Origin: JBBQHM01 sp038323965
GTDB taxonomy: Bacteria; Verrucomicrobiota; Verrucomicrobiia; Chthoniobacterales; UBA10450
Assembly (NCBI GenBank): GCA_038323965.1
Contig: JBBQHM010000134.1
Location: 1-5,724, forward strand
Length of the DNA: 5,724 bases
Direction: 5' to 3'
The notes below the pieces were generated by a model, which did no database searches, was not told the DNA's origin, and worked only from the letters and a program-made list of their open reading frames with translations. Shown here one piece after another: positions 1 through 5,724 of the stretch (its first letter is position 1; each line of letters begins with the position of its first letter). Both the position numbers and the translations under genes were made by a program.

Positions 1-317
1 GAACGCGAGCCGCTCTTTGGCACGACCACTTTCTCTGGAACTTCAAAGAAAAGTTCCCACCGATCCGCCAATCCGTAGGTTGCTGCATTGGTGAAGGTGA
101 TGTCCTTCTCATCGGCGTCCTTCCTGAAATCGATTTCAGTCGACCAGGTGAATTCGTCCTTCTCGACGGCTTCGGCGCCGGCCAACTCACGAGGAAGGGA
201 TGTCTCGTCTTCTTGTTCGAGCGAACGATCATCATCCTCGCTGGCAAGCGCGTCGTCTGCCTCCAGGAGCATGAGGCAAACAATGGCCGTAGTTAGGATT
301 AAAGTGATCGATTTCAT
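1..317 (-). CDS. Exported protein, 5' part only (putative outer-membrane beta-barrel / transporter-like)
   Basis: A minus-strand reading frame opens with ATG at 317-315 and stays open to the left edge, giving 105 codons with no stop, so the gene is cut by the window. The N-terminus is a clear Sec signal peptide: Lys2, a hydrophobic core at residues 4-18, and an Ala-Leu-Ala site at 23-25. The mature protein begins with a strongly acidic, probably disordered stretch (26-55, rich in Asp and Glu). It then passes into alternating-polarity segments (56-64 and 72-94) ending in a 'YGLADRWELFFEVP' motif. That pattern (Tyr-Gly-Leu, charged residue, Trp-Glu-Leu, then Val-Pro) resembles early strands of outer-membrane barrels of the MetA-phenol-degradation/transporter-like type. 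The barrel assignment is inferred from this short motif. The start is preceded by a weak purine-rich stretch (GGGGTAAAG in gene sense). The gene is divergent from the peptidase at 676. Confidence 0.72.
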   Translation of the reverse strand, partial: MKSITLILTTAIVCLMLLEADDALASEDDDRSLEQEDETSLPRELAGAEAVEKDEFTWSTEIDFRKDADEKDITFTNAATYGLADRWELFFEVPEKVVVPKSGSR

Positions 318-675
318 TTCGCTTTACCCCGTCAGCACCACTCACGCCACGGCAATTCGTACAACAGAATGGAAACGAATCAGCCGAGGTATAATACCCA
401 CAGCCTTGGGAACTGCTCTTTCGCGAGCGTGAAACCCAAGATACTCAAAAGCCAGCCGAAACCGCAAACGGGCGCCGGAACGGGCCGGCGAGCGGGGCTG
501 CGAAGTCGTGTTCGACGGCAAGACGCCGCCGCCGTCGGATTTTGTCTATCCGCGCTCGACTGATTTTCTGCACGGCCGAATCACGCTTTTGCGTTGTAGG
601 AATTAAGGAACGAACGTTCAGATCGCGTCGGCTATGGTTCGCTGTTGAGACCCGGCCTTCTTCTGGAATAAAAAA
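318..675. other. Divergent intergenic region
   Basis: This 358-base region separates the minus-strand exported protein (start at 317) from the plus-strand peptidase (start at 676), so it should hold promoters for both. The only promoter-like element I see is the symmetrical TATAAT at 388-398. No convincing -35 hexamer (TTGACA-like) sits 16-18 bases from it on either strand. From 433 to 606 the plus strand stays open in one frame without an ATG and encodes plausible protein (see findings), which may be a decayed gene end. A short palindrome, GAACGTTC, lies at 612-619. I found no tRNA-like cloverleaf, no tandem repeats and no terminator hairpin with a T-run. Confidence 0.6.
388..398. promoter_or_regulatory. 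Symmetrical -10-like element (candidate bidirectional promoter)
   Basis: The sequence GGTATAATACC is a perfect inverted repeat of two 5-base arms around one central base. On the plus strand it contains a consensus TATAAT at 390-395; on the minus strand it contains TATTAT at 396-391. It lies about 73 bases upstream of the minus-strand start at 317 and about 280 bases upstream of the plus-strand start at 676. Neither strand shows a good -35 box at the proper spacing, so promoter function rests on the -10 match and the divergent position. It could also be a small operator-like palindrome. Confidence 0.35.
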
Positions 676-2397
676 ATGAAAATGAGCACGACTTTTCTCT
701 GTTCTTCCGCCGCCGCCATTTTCTGCGTCGCCGCGACATCGCCCGCGCAATCTCCCTCAGCGCCCATTCCGCGGCCCGCATTCGAGGCGATGACGGCGGA
801 CGACATGCTTAAACACATCAAAGTACTCGCCTCCGATGAATTCGAAGGCCGTGCGCCCGGTTCCAAAGGTGAAGAATTGTCAGTGAAATACATTTCCGAT
901 CAGTTCAAAGCGATCGGTTTGAAGCCGGGAAATCCTAACGGGAGCTACACCCAAGAAGTGCCACTCGCGGGCATCAAGAGCGCGCCGATCGCGTCGTTCA
1001 CCGCCAACGGGCAGGCAATGCCTTTACGTTTTCCAGAAGACTATGTGGCTTCCTCGGCTCGGCTCGAATCTGACATTAATCTTAAAGACTCTGACGTCGT
1101 GTTTGTAGGATATGGAGTGGTAGCTCCGGAGTACGGATGGGATGACTACAAGGACGTAGACGTGAAGGGTAAAACGATCCTGATGTTAATCAACGATCCG
1201 GCCGTTCCTGATCCCGCAAACCCGGCGGCGCTTGACGAAAAGATGTTCAAGGGAAAAGCGATGACCTACTACGGTCGCTGGACCTACAAATACGAAATTG
1301 CGGCGCAGAAAGGAGCAGCCGCGGCCGTCATCATTCACGAGACCGAGCCCGCTGCCTATCCCTACTCCGTAGTTCAAACCAGCTGGTCCAAGGAGAACTT
1401 CGAACTGGATGCTCCTAACAAGAACATGGATCAAGTGCAGGTGAGATCATGGATCACTCTCGATGTCGCGAAGAAGTTACTTACCGCCGGCGGTCAGGAC
1501 TTCGAGGCGCTTAAAAAGCAGGCGATTTCCAAAGAATTCCGTCCTGTCCCTATCAACGCCAAGGCGAACTTCGCGATCAAACAGGAAGTGCGGTCGTTTA
1601 AGTCTCACAACGTCGTCGGCAAGGTCGAAGGTATGGACCCGAAAGCGCGCGACGAGTATCTTCTCTACTCCGCACATTGGGATCACCTCGGTCGTCACCC
1701 GGAGTTAAAGGGTGACCAGATTTTTAACGGCGCATCGGATAACGCTTCGGGCGTGGCGGGCCTGATCGAGTTGGCGCGTGCCCATGCCGCCGCGAAGGCC
1801 AATACGAAACGCTCAATCCTATTTATGGCAACCACTGCCGAAGAGGCAGGCTTGCTTGGCGCCAAGTGGTATGCGCAGCATCCACTCTATCCCTTAGAAA
1901 AGACCATCGCCGACATCAACATGGATGGTATTAATACCTGGGGTAAAGCTCGCGACATCGAAGACATAAGCTTCGAACTTACTACTCTAGGGGACATGTT
2001 ATCCGATGCCGGAAAGCGGGAGGGACGTATGGTAAAACCGAATAGCCAGCCCGAGAAAGGTAGTTTTTACCGGGCCGACCAGTTCGAATTTGCGAAGGTC
2101 GGCTTACCTTCGATCTATACGAATCGCGGCAAGGATTTTGTCGGCCGACCACCGGAATGGGGCATGCAAAAGAATAACGATTATATTGCGCACGATTACC
2201 ATCAGGTGACTGACGAAGTAAAACCAGACTGGGACCTGAGCGGCGGGATCGATGATTTGAGGCTGCTCTTTAATATTGGTTACGAACTAGTCAGCACCAA
2301 CCAGTGGCCGGAATGGAAAGCCGGAACGGAATTTAAGCCTGTGCGCGATGCAATGATGACCAGGAGTCCGAAGTCATCTCGTAATCACTTCCAGTGA
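676..2397 (+). CDS. Secreted M28-family zinc aminopeptidase with PA domain
   Basis: This 573-residue protein is a probable extracytoplasmic metallo-aminopeptidase that trims N-terminal residues from peptides. A signal peptide spans residues 1-24 (Lys2, hydrophobic core about 7-20, likely cleavage after Ser-Pro-Ala). Residues 35-110 form the first part of the peptidase fold, with the typical 'LASDEFEGRAPGS' motif. A PA domain is inserted at about 130-295 (GYG at 145-147). The catalytic core follows. By M28 family alignment the dinuclear zinc ligands are His334 (AHWDH), Asp355 (SDNASG), Glu390, Asp417 (NMDG) and His509 (YHQVTDE), with Glu389 as general base and Asp336 beside the first ligand. 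All are present, so the enzyme should be active. Length is normal for PA-containing M28 enzymes. The start at 676 is the first usable one: an upstream in-frame ATG at 634 is closed by a stop at 646. A weak GGA at 665-667 is spaced better for 676 than for the ATG at 682. The substrate is unknown. The stop overlaps the next gene by four bases. Confidence 0.93.
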   Translation: MKMSTTFLCSSAAAIFCVAATSPAQSPSAPIPRPAFEAMTADDMLKHIKVLASDEFEGRAPGSKGEELSVKYISDQFKAIGLKPGNPNGSYTQEVPLAGIKSAPIASFTANGQAMPLRFPEDYVASSARLESDINLKDSDVVFVGYGVVAPEYGWDDYKDVDVKGKTILMLINDPAVPDPANPAALDEKMFKGKAMTYYGRWTYKYEIAAQKGAAAAVIIHETEPAAYPYSVVQTSWSKENFELDAPNKNMDQVQVRSWITLDVAKKLLTAGGQDFEALKKQAISKEFRPVPINAKANFAIKQEVRSFKSHNVVGKVEGMDPKARDEYLLYSAHWDHLGRHPELKGDQIFNGASDNASGVAGLIELARAHAAAKANTKRSILFMATTAEEAGLLGAKWYAQHPLYPLEKTIADINMDGINTWGKARDIEDISFELTTLGDMLSDAGKREGRMVKPNSQPEKGSFYRADQFEFAKVGLPSIYTNRGKDFVGRPPEWGMQKNNDYIAHDYHQVTDEVKPDWDLSGGIDDLRLLFNIGYELVSTNQWPEWKAGTEFKPVRDAMMTRSPKSSRNHFQ

Positions 2398-2921
2398 CAT
2401 CAGTTCCAGTCATTAGCGTCGTCCTGGGAGCTGTGATTCTCCTATTCGGGAGGAAACTGTTCTGGCTTTGCGTTGCAGCTGTCGGTTTCGCCGCCGGCGT
2501 TGAGCTCGCTCCCTTTCTGGTGCATCAGCCGTCGACTGTTCTGCAACTGAGTCTCGCCCTCGTCCTCGGATTCGCCGGCGCCTTGCTGGCTTTGCTCCTG
2601 CAGAAGCTGGCAGTCGGGATCGCGGGATTCGCGGCGGGTGGCAAGCTGGCTCTTGCCGCCGCGGCAGCCTTCTTTACGCAGTACGCAAATTACTACTGGG
2701 TCACTTTTATTGTTGGCGGCATCTTCGGAGCGCTCCTGCTCTTGGCGCTGTTTAATTGGGCGCTCATTTTCCTGTCGGCCATTGTGGGGGCGTATCTTAT
2801 CGCTCATAGCGTCGTTCTTCCGCAAACGGGCACGACTTTGCTTTTCGTCGCTCTCGTCGCAGTCGGCGTGCTGGTGCAGACCTTTGTCGGCCGCCGGGCA
2901 GCGGCGGCACCAGCGAGTTAG
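2394..2921 (+). CDS. Small polytopic membrane protein, TM7S3/TM198-like (DUF4203-type) candidate
   Basis: This 175-residue protein is almost wholly hydrophobic. About seven membrane helices can be drawn, at roughly 4-19, 22-43, 48-69, 72-94, 101-120, 122-141 and 147-166, followed by a short Arg/Ala-rich tail. The glycine- and alanine-rich helices and the N-terminal pattern (LGAVILLFG, a basic turn Arg20-Lys21, then GFAAG) resemble the TM7S3/TM198-like DUF4203 family. That is a resemblance from memory, and the biochemical role of the family in bacteria is not known to me. Three helix-pair repeats are visible at a 50-residue period (Gly-Ala at 12-13, 62-63 and 112-113). The GTG start overlaps the peptidase stop (GTGA at 2394-2397) and lacks a nearby Shine-Dalgarno sequence, so it is probably translated by coupling to the peptidase. 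An inner-membrane location is expected. No catalytic motif is seen. Confidence 0.82.
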   Translation: MTSVPVISVVLGAVILLFGRKLFWLCVAAVGFAAGVELAPFLVHQPSTVLQLSLALVLGFAGALLALLLQKLAVGIAGFAAGGKLALAAAAAFFTQYANYYWVTFIVGGIFGALLLLALFNWALIFLSAIVGAYLIAHSVVLPQTGTTLLFVALVAVGVLVQTFVGRRAAAAPAS

Positions 2922-3019
2922 GTTACTGCGACTTCGCCATTGGATTTGTGCCTTAAAAAATAGCACGCGGCGACTTTCTGCTTGATGCAAAGCCATTCAG
3001 CAGATGTCGTTACCGGCAC
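2922..3019. other. Short intergenic gap between the membrane protein and the lipoprotein
   Basis: These 98 bases separate two plus-strand genes. There is an A-rich patch at 2953-2962 but no paired -35/-10 hexamers and no hairpin followed by a T-run. It is unresolved whether the lipoprotein is read through from the peptidase transcript or has its own promoter. No purine-rich ribosome binding site is visible just before the ATG at 3020. Confidence 0.5.
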
Positions 3020-4111
3020 ATGAAAAGCGTCAGCCTGGGTTTAACTGTTGTCCTTACTGCGACGCTTCTCGTTGCCTGCAGCAGGAAGGCGGGCCCGTCG
3101 CCGGTCGTTCAGCCTCCAAACCTCTCCACGCCTGCTGTCCCGAACGCAGCTGTGCCACCTTCGACCCCAGGTGGTCCCGTCGGCCCCGACTTTGCCCGGA
3201 TGGCGGAACGCTTTAGCGCCTCGGTGGTTGGGATCACCGTTTTCGACGAGACCGGCAAACTCCTGACGCACGGCAGCGGATTTTTTGTTGCGGAAGACGG
3301 GAAGTTTGTGGCGGACGCAAGCATCCTCAAAAATGGCGCGAATGGCGTTGTGAAGACGCCGATAAGCAAAATTTTCAACGTCTCTGGCTACGTCACACGT
3401 CCGGATTCGCGAAACCTCGCGGTGCTCAAGGCGGAAGCGCAGAGCGTTCCCTTCATCGTCGCGACCAGCGCGACAACTCCCGCTGTGGGCGGGCGGGTGG
3501 CGGTAGTAAGCAGTCCGATCATTAAGGACTGGAAAACGCCATTGCAGGGAACAATCGCGACCCGCTCAAACGACGCGGCTGGTGACTATTACGAAATTTC
3601 ACCAACAGTCGCGAAAGCTCGCTGCGGTTCGCTTGTGATCGACGATCGCGGCGACATCGTGGGCGTCCTGGCGTCGCGCAGTGAAAGTAGTGACGACGCC
3701 ATTATTCGACCCTTCTCCGTCGTGACGGCATTGCTCTCCGGTTCGCAAACGTCGACCGCCCTGAGCTGGCAACTCACCACGCCCACCCCGACGCCGACCG
3801 CCACACCTTCCCCAACGGCAACACCGTCGGCGACTCCCAGATCATCCGTTACACCGGCAAAGCGGAGCCGGCTCATTTACAATCCCGCGCCCGTCTACCC
3901 GACCGCCGCACGACGATCGCACTTTCCCCTACGGGGTGCCGGTTCGTATCGGATTCTCTTCGGGCCGGATGGCAAAGCCAGTTCGGTCCAGATACAGAAA
4001 ACCTCCGGAAGCGAGTTGCTCGATAATGCTGCGATGTCCGGTTTGATTCAGTGGCGCGCCGAGCCAGGCCCGTCCTGGAGCATTACGGTCCCAATCACGT
4101 TCCAGCCCTGA
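3020..4111 (+). CDS. Lipoprotein: HtrA-like pseudoprotease fused to a TonB C-terminal-like domain
   Basis: This is a 363-residue envelope protein of unknown function. Residues 1-20 are a lipoprotein signal (hydrophobic core 6-19, lipobox Leu-Val-Ala-Cys20); Ser21 at +2 would favour outer-membrane sorting under the E. coli rule. A Pro-rich spacer covers 26-55. Residues 58-240 look like a trypsin fold of the DegP/HtrA type: 'GSGFFVAEDG' (85-94), 'NLAVLK' (132-137) and 'LVIDDRGDIVGV' (205-216) match HtrA signposts. The triad positions read Ser101, Asn132 and Arg201 instead of His, Asp and Ser, so a classical protease activity is unlikely. A Thr/Pro linker (253-280) leads to a TonB C-terminal-like domain (about 285-362): 'NPAPVYPTAA', 'GPDGKASSVQIQKTSGSELLDNAA', and a closing 'VPITF'. 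TonB normally has a transmembrane anchor at its N-terminus; here a lipid anchor replaces it, so PMF coupling through ExbB/D is doubtful. The gene stops five bases before the purH stop. The domain calls rest on motif reading by eye. Confidence 0.85.
   Translation: MKSVSLGLTVVLTATLLVACSRKAGPSPVVQPPNLSTPAVPNAAVPPSTPGGPVGPDFARMAERFSASVVGITVFDETGKLLTHGSGFFVAEDGKFVADASILKNGANGVVKTPISKIFNVSGYVTRPDSRNLAVLKAEAQSVPFIVATSATTPAVGGRVAVVSSPIIKDWKTPLQGTIATRSNDAAGDYYEISPTVAKARCGSLVIDDRGDIVGVLASRSESSDDAIIRPFSVVTALLSGSQTSTALSWQLTTPTPTPTATPSPTATPSATPRSSVTPAKRSRLIYNPAPVYPTAARRSHFPLRGAGSYRILFGPDGKASSVQIQKTSGSELLDNAAMSGLIQWRAEPGPSWSITVPITFQP
3776..3856 (+). repeat. Thr/Pro/Ala-rich low-complexity linker coding region
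   Basis: Codons 253-279 of the lipoprotein are imperfect iterations of Thr-Pro, Ala-Thr-Pro and Ser-Pro. The DNA is a degenerate run of ACN and CCN triplets, not an exact tandem repeat, so it is maintained at protein level. It separates the trypsin-like fold from the TonB-like domain and is likely an extended, flexible periplasmic spacer. Similar Thr-Pro linkers are frequent in exported proteins of some environmental Gram-negative phyla. Confidence 0.7.
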
Positions 4112-4116
4112 GAAAA

Positions 4117-5643
4117 TCAGTGCCGGAAATGCCGGGCGCCAGTAAAGATCATCGCCATCCCGCGTTCGTCAGCGGCAGCAATCACTTCCTCGTCGCGAAC
4201 TGAGCCACCGGGTTGAATCGCGCATGTCGCCCCGGCCTCCGCCGCGGCCGTCAATCCATCGGCGAAGGGGAAAAACGCGTCGCTGCAGACCGCGCTGCCT
4301 TTAAGCGAAAGGCCGGCTTCGTTCGCTTTCCAGACCGCAATCCGGGACGCGTCTACGCGTGACATTTGGCCGGCACCAATGCCAAGAGTACGATCAACCG
4401 CGGCGTAAACGATCGCATTCGATTTGACGTGCTTCACCACGCGCCAACCGAAATTCATCGCGCGCAACTCTTCAGGATTCGGTTGTCTCTTCGTCACGAC
4501 TTTCCGGTTCGCATCCTCCGAATTCGTTTGATCAGAATCCTGCACGAGCAACCCGCCACTGACCGAGCGAATGTCAGTCACTGGGCGGATCCCGCCGGCA
4601 TCAACCACGCGAATGAGCCGGAGATTCTTTTTCTTCTGCAGAATCGCGCGCGCGTCGGCGTCGAAATCCGGCGCGATGATGACTTCACTGAAAATTTCGC
4701 TGATTGCCTTGGCGAGTGGTTCGTTTACGGCGCGGTTACAAATAATGACGCCGCCAAACGGCGCCTGCTTGTCCGTCGCGAAAGCCTTGTCCCACGCTTG
4801 CCCGAGATCGTCATCGCTCCCGACTCCACACGGGTTGGTATGCTTTAAAATCGCAATGGTCGATTCGGGGAAATCGCCGATCAGATTCGTCGCGGCGCTG
4901 ATGTCTAGAATGTTGTTAAAGGAAAGTTCCTTGCCGTGGAGCTTTTCGAAGTGCGAATCAAAATCACCGTACAATGCTGCGGTCTGGTGCGGGTTCTCGC
5001 CGTAGCGCAGGCGGGCCGCGAGCGGCAGCGACAGTGAAAATGAAGCGTCGGTTGCCTGTTCTTTATTCAAAAAATTGCCGATCGCGCGATCGTAATCGGA
5101 CGTCTTAATAAACGCCTTGATCGCGAGCCGTTCGCGTAGTTTCAAAGTCGTCGCGCCGTCGTTATCGCGAATGTTCTCCAGCACTTCCTCGTAGTCCGCG
5201 GGATCAACCACGACCGTCACGGATTCATAATTCTTCGCGGCACTGCGAATCATGGAAGGGCCGCCGATATCTATATTCTCAATCGCTTCGGCGAGCGTGA
5301 CATCCGGCTTCGCGATCGTTTGCTCGAACGGGTAGAGATTAACAACCACGATATCGATCGGCTCGAAGCCGCATTCGCGCGCCTCGGCTTCGTGCTGCGG
5401 ATTTCCGCGTTTGTACAGAAGTCCTCCGTGCACCCGAGGATGCAGCGTCTTTACCCGGCCTTCCAGCACTTCCGGGAATGCCGTGAAACTCGAGATGTCG
5501 CGCACGGGTACGCTCTGGTTGCGCAACAGATCCGCCGTCCCGCCCGTAGAAATGATGTCGATCCCGAGTTTCTCGAGCTCGCGCGCAAATGCTGCGACGC
5601 CGCGTTTATCGGAAACGGAAATTAACGCGCGCGTGATTTTCAT
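4117..5643 (-). CDS. purH: Bifunctional AICAR formyltransferase / IMP cyclohydrolase
   Basis: This 508-residue cytosolic enzyme catalyses the last two steps of de novo purine synthesis: formyl transfer from 10-formyl-THF to AICAR, then ring closure of FAICAR to IMP. The N-terminal cyclohydrolase (MGS-like) domain, about 1-150, shows SVSDK (9-13), STGGT (32-36), 'GRVKTLHPRVHGG' (62-74), NLYPFE (102-107) and 'NIDIGGPSMIRSAAKN' (123-138). The transferase domain, about 200-508, shows RYGENPHQ (213-220), SFNNILD (241-247), the Lys267-His268 pair of KHTNPCG that matches the catalytic Lys-His of human ATIC, GAGQMSRVD (423-431), SDAFFPF (454-460), QPGGS (477-481), and the family's usual C-terminal RHFRH. 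The protein is full length with no disruption. A small departure is Tyr139, where the common motif is AAKNH. ATG at 5643 aligns with the expected N-terminus, but no Shine-Dalgarno sequence precedes it. It converges on the lipoprotein gene with five bases between stops. Confidence 0.98.
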   Translation of the reverse strand: MKITRALISVSDKRGVAAFARELEKLGIDIISTGGTADLLRNQSVPVRDISSFTAFPEVLEGRVKTLHPRVHGGLLYKRGNPQHEAEARECGFEPIDIVVVNLYPFEQTIAKPDVTLAEAIENIDIGGPSMIRSAAKNYESVTVVVDPADYEEVLENIRDNDGATTLKLRERLAIKAFIKTSDYDRAIGNFLNKEQATDASFSLSLPLAARLRYGENPHQTAALYGDFDSHFEKLHGKELSFNNILDISAATNLIGDFPESTIAILKHTNPCGVGSDDDLGQAWDKAFATDKQAPFGGVIICNRAVNEPLAKAISEIFSEVIIAPDFDADARAILQKKKNLRLIRVVDAGGIRPVTDIRSVSGGLLVQDSDQTNSEDANRKVVTKRQPNPEELRAMNFGWRVVKHVKSNAIVYAAVDRTLGIGAGQMSRVDASRIAVWKANEAGLSLKGSAVCSDAFFPFADGLTAAAEAGATCAIQPGGSVRDEEVIAAADERGMAMIFTGARHFRH

Positions 5644-5724
5644 CCGTGACAGCGAACGCTAAACCGAGCTCAGCGCGCAAGCAGGATATGCTTCGCGGCC
5701 GGATACAAAACGGGACAGCAGCCA
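5644..5724. other. Upstream flank of purH, content unresolved
   Basis: These 81 bases precede purH on the minus strand. I see no paired -35/-10 boxes, no ribosome binding site and no PurR-like palindrome. Two minus-strand frames stay open from the right edge before stopping: one ends with TAG at 5661-5659, the other with TGA at about 5673-5671. Either could be the 3' end of a gene lying beyond the window, which would place purH downstream of it in an operon. The sequence here is too short to choose. Confidence 0.35.

Noticed and set aside
88..432. A plus-strand frame rich in serine at the left end
   Set aside because: It is antisense to the exported protein at 317-1, which has a clear signal peptide. 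The serine runs are the complement of its acidic and Arg codons.
645..674. TTGAGA at 645-650 with an A-rich stretch as a promoter for the peptidase
   Set aside because: The only -10 candidate at proper spacing overlaps the start codon region, so transcription would begin inside the gene.
2890..2908. GC-rich hairpin GCCGCC/GGCGGC near the end of the membrane protein gene
   Set aside because: It lies inside the coding region on Arg/Ala codons and is not followed by a T-run, so it is not an intrinsic terminator.
2935..2970. TTGGAT at 2940-2945 as a -35 box for the lipoprotein
   Set aside because: No -10-like hexamer occurs 16-18 bases downstream (the expected place reads GC-rich), so there is no promoter pair.
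2442..2996. A 184-codon open frame on the minus strand opposite the membrane protein
   Set aside because: Its composition is Arg/Gln/Glu-rich as expected from the complement of a Leu/Ala-rich membrane gene, it has no recognisable motif, and the plus-strand frame has a convincing helix pattern and coupled start.
4108..4120. CTGA-GAAAA-TCAG mini-hairpin spanning the two convergent stops
   Set aside because: The four-base stem arises trivially from two facing TGA stops plus one matching base. It is too short to terminate transcription.
4366..4848. A 160-codon open frame on the plus strand inside purH
   Set aside because: It lies entirely opposite conserved purH motifs and reads as a shadow with no family signature.

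Overview
The window carries five protein-coding genes on a moderately GC-rich bacterial chromosome. There are no RNA genes, CRISPR arrays or insertion sequences that I can see. The organism is very probably a Gram-negative bacterium: there is a lipoprotein with a TonB C-terminal-like domain, a second exported protein whose visible part resembles the start of an outer-membrane beta-barrel, and a secreted zinc peptidase. The M28 peptidase style, the Thr-Pro-rich linker and the weak or absent Shine-Dalgarno sequences would suit a soil Verrucomicrobiota (Chthoniobacterales-like) or Acidobacteriota member. This assignment is an impression from family resemblance and was not computed.

Layout. Bases 1-317 (minus strand) hold the 5' end of an exported protein that runs off the left edge. 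Bases 318-675 are a divergent intergenic region with a near-perfect symmetrical -10-like element (388-398) and a stretch that looks like decayed coding sequence (433-606). Bases 676-2397 (plus) encode a complete secreted M28-family zinc aminopeptidase with an inserted PA domain. Its stop overlaps by 4 bases the GTG start of a small seven-helix membrane protein (2394-2921). After a 98-base gap comes a lipoprotein (3020-4111) made of a catalytically dead HtrA-like trypsin fold, a Thr/Pro-rich linker and a TonB C-terminal-like domain. Five bases after its stop lies the stop of purH, which runs on the minus strand (5643-4117) and encodes the complete bifunctional enzyme for the last two steps of IMP synthesis.

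How the genes fit together. The peptidase and membrane protein are probably translationally coupled. The lipoprotein may belong to the same plus-strand transcript, but nothing proves a shared function. purH is an unrelated housekeeping gene that converges on this group. The most unusual object is the lipoprotein at 3020-4111. It combines a pseudoprotease, in which all three triad positions appear substituted, with a TonB-type C-terminal domain on a lipid anchor, rather than on the usual N-terminal transmembrane helix.
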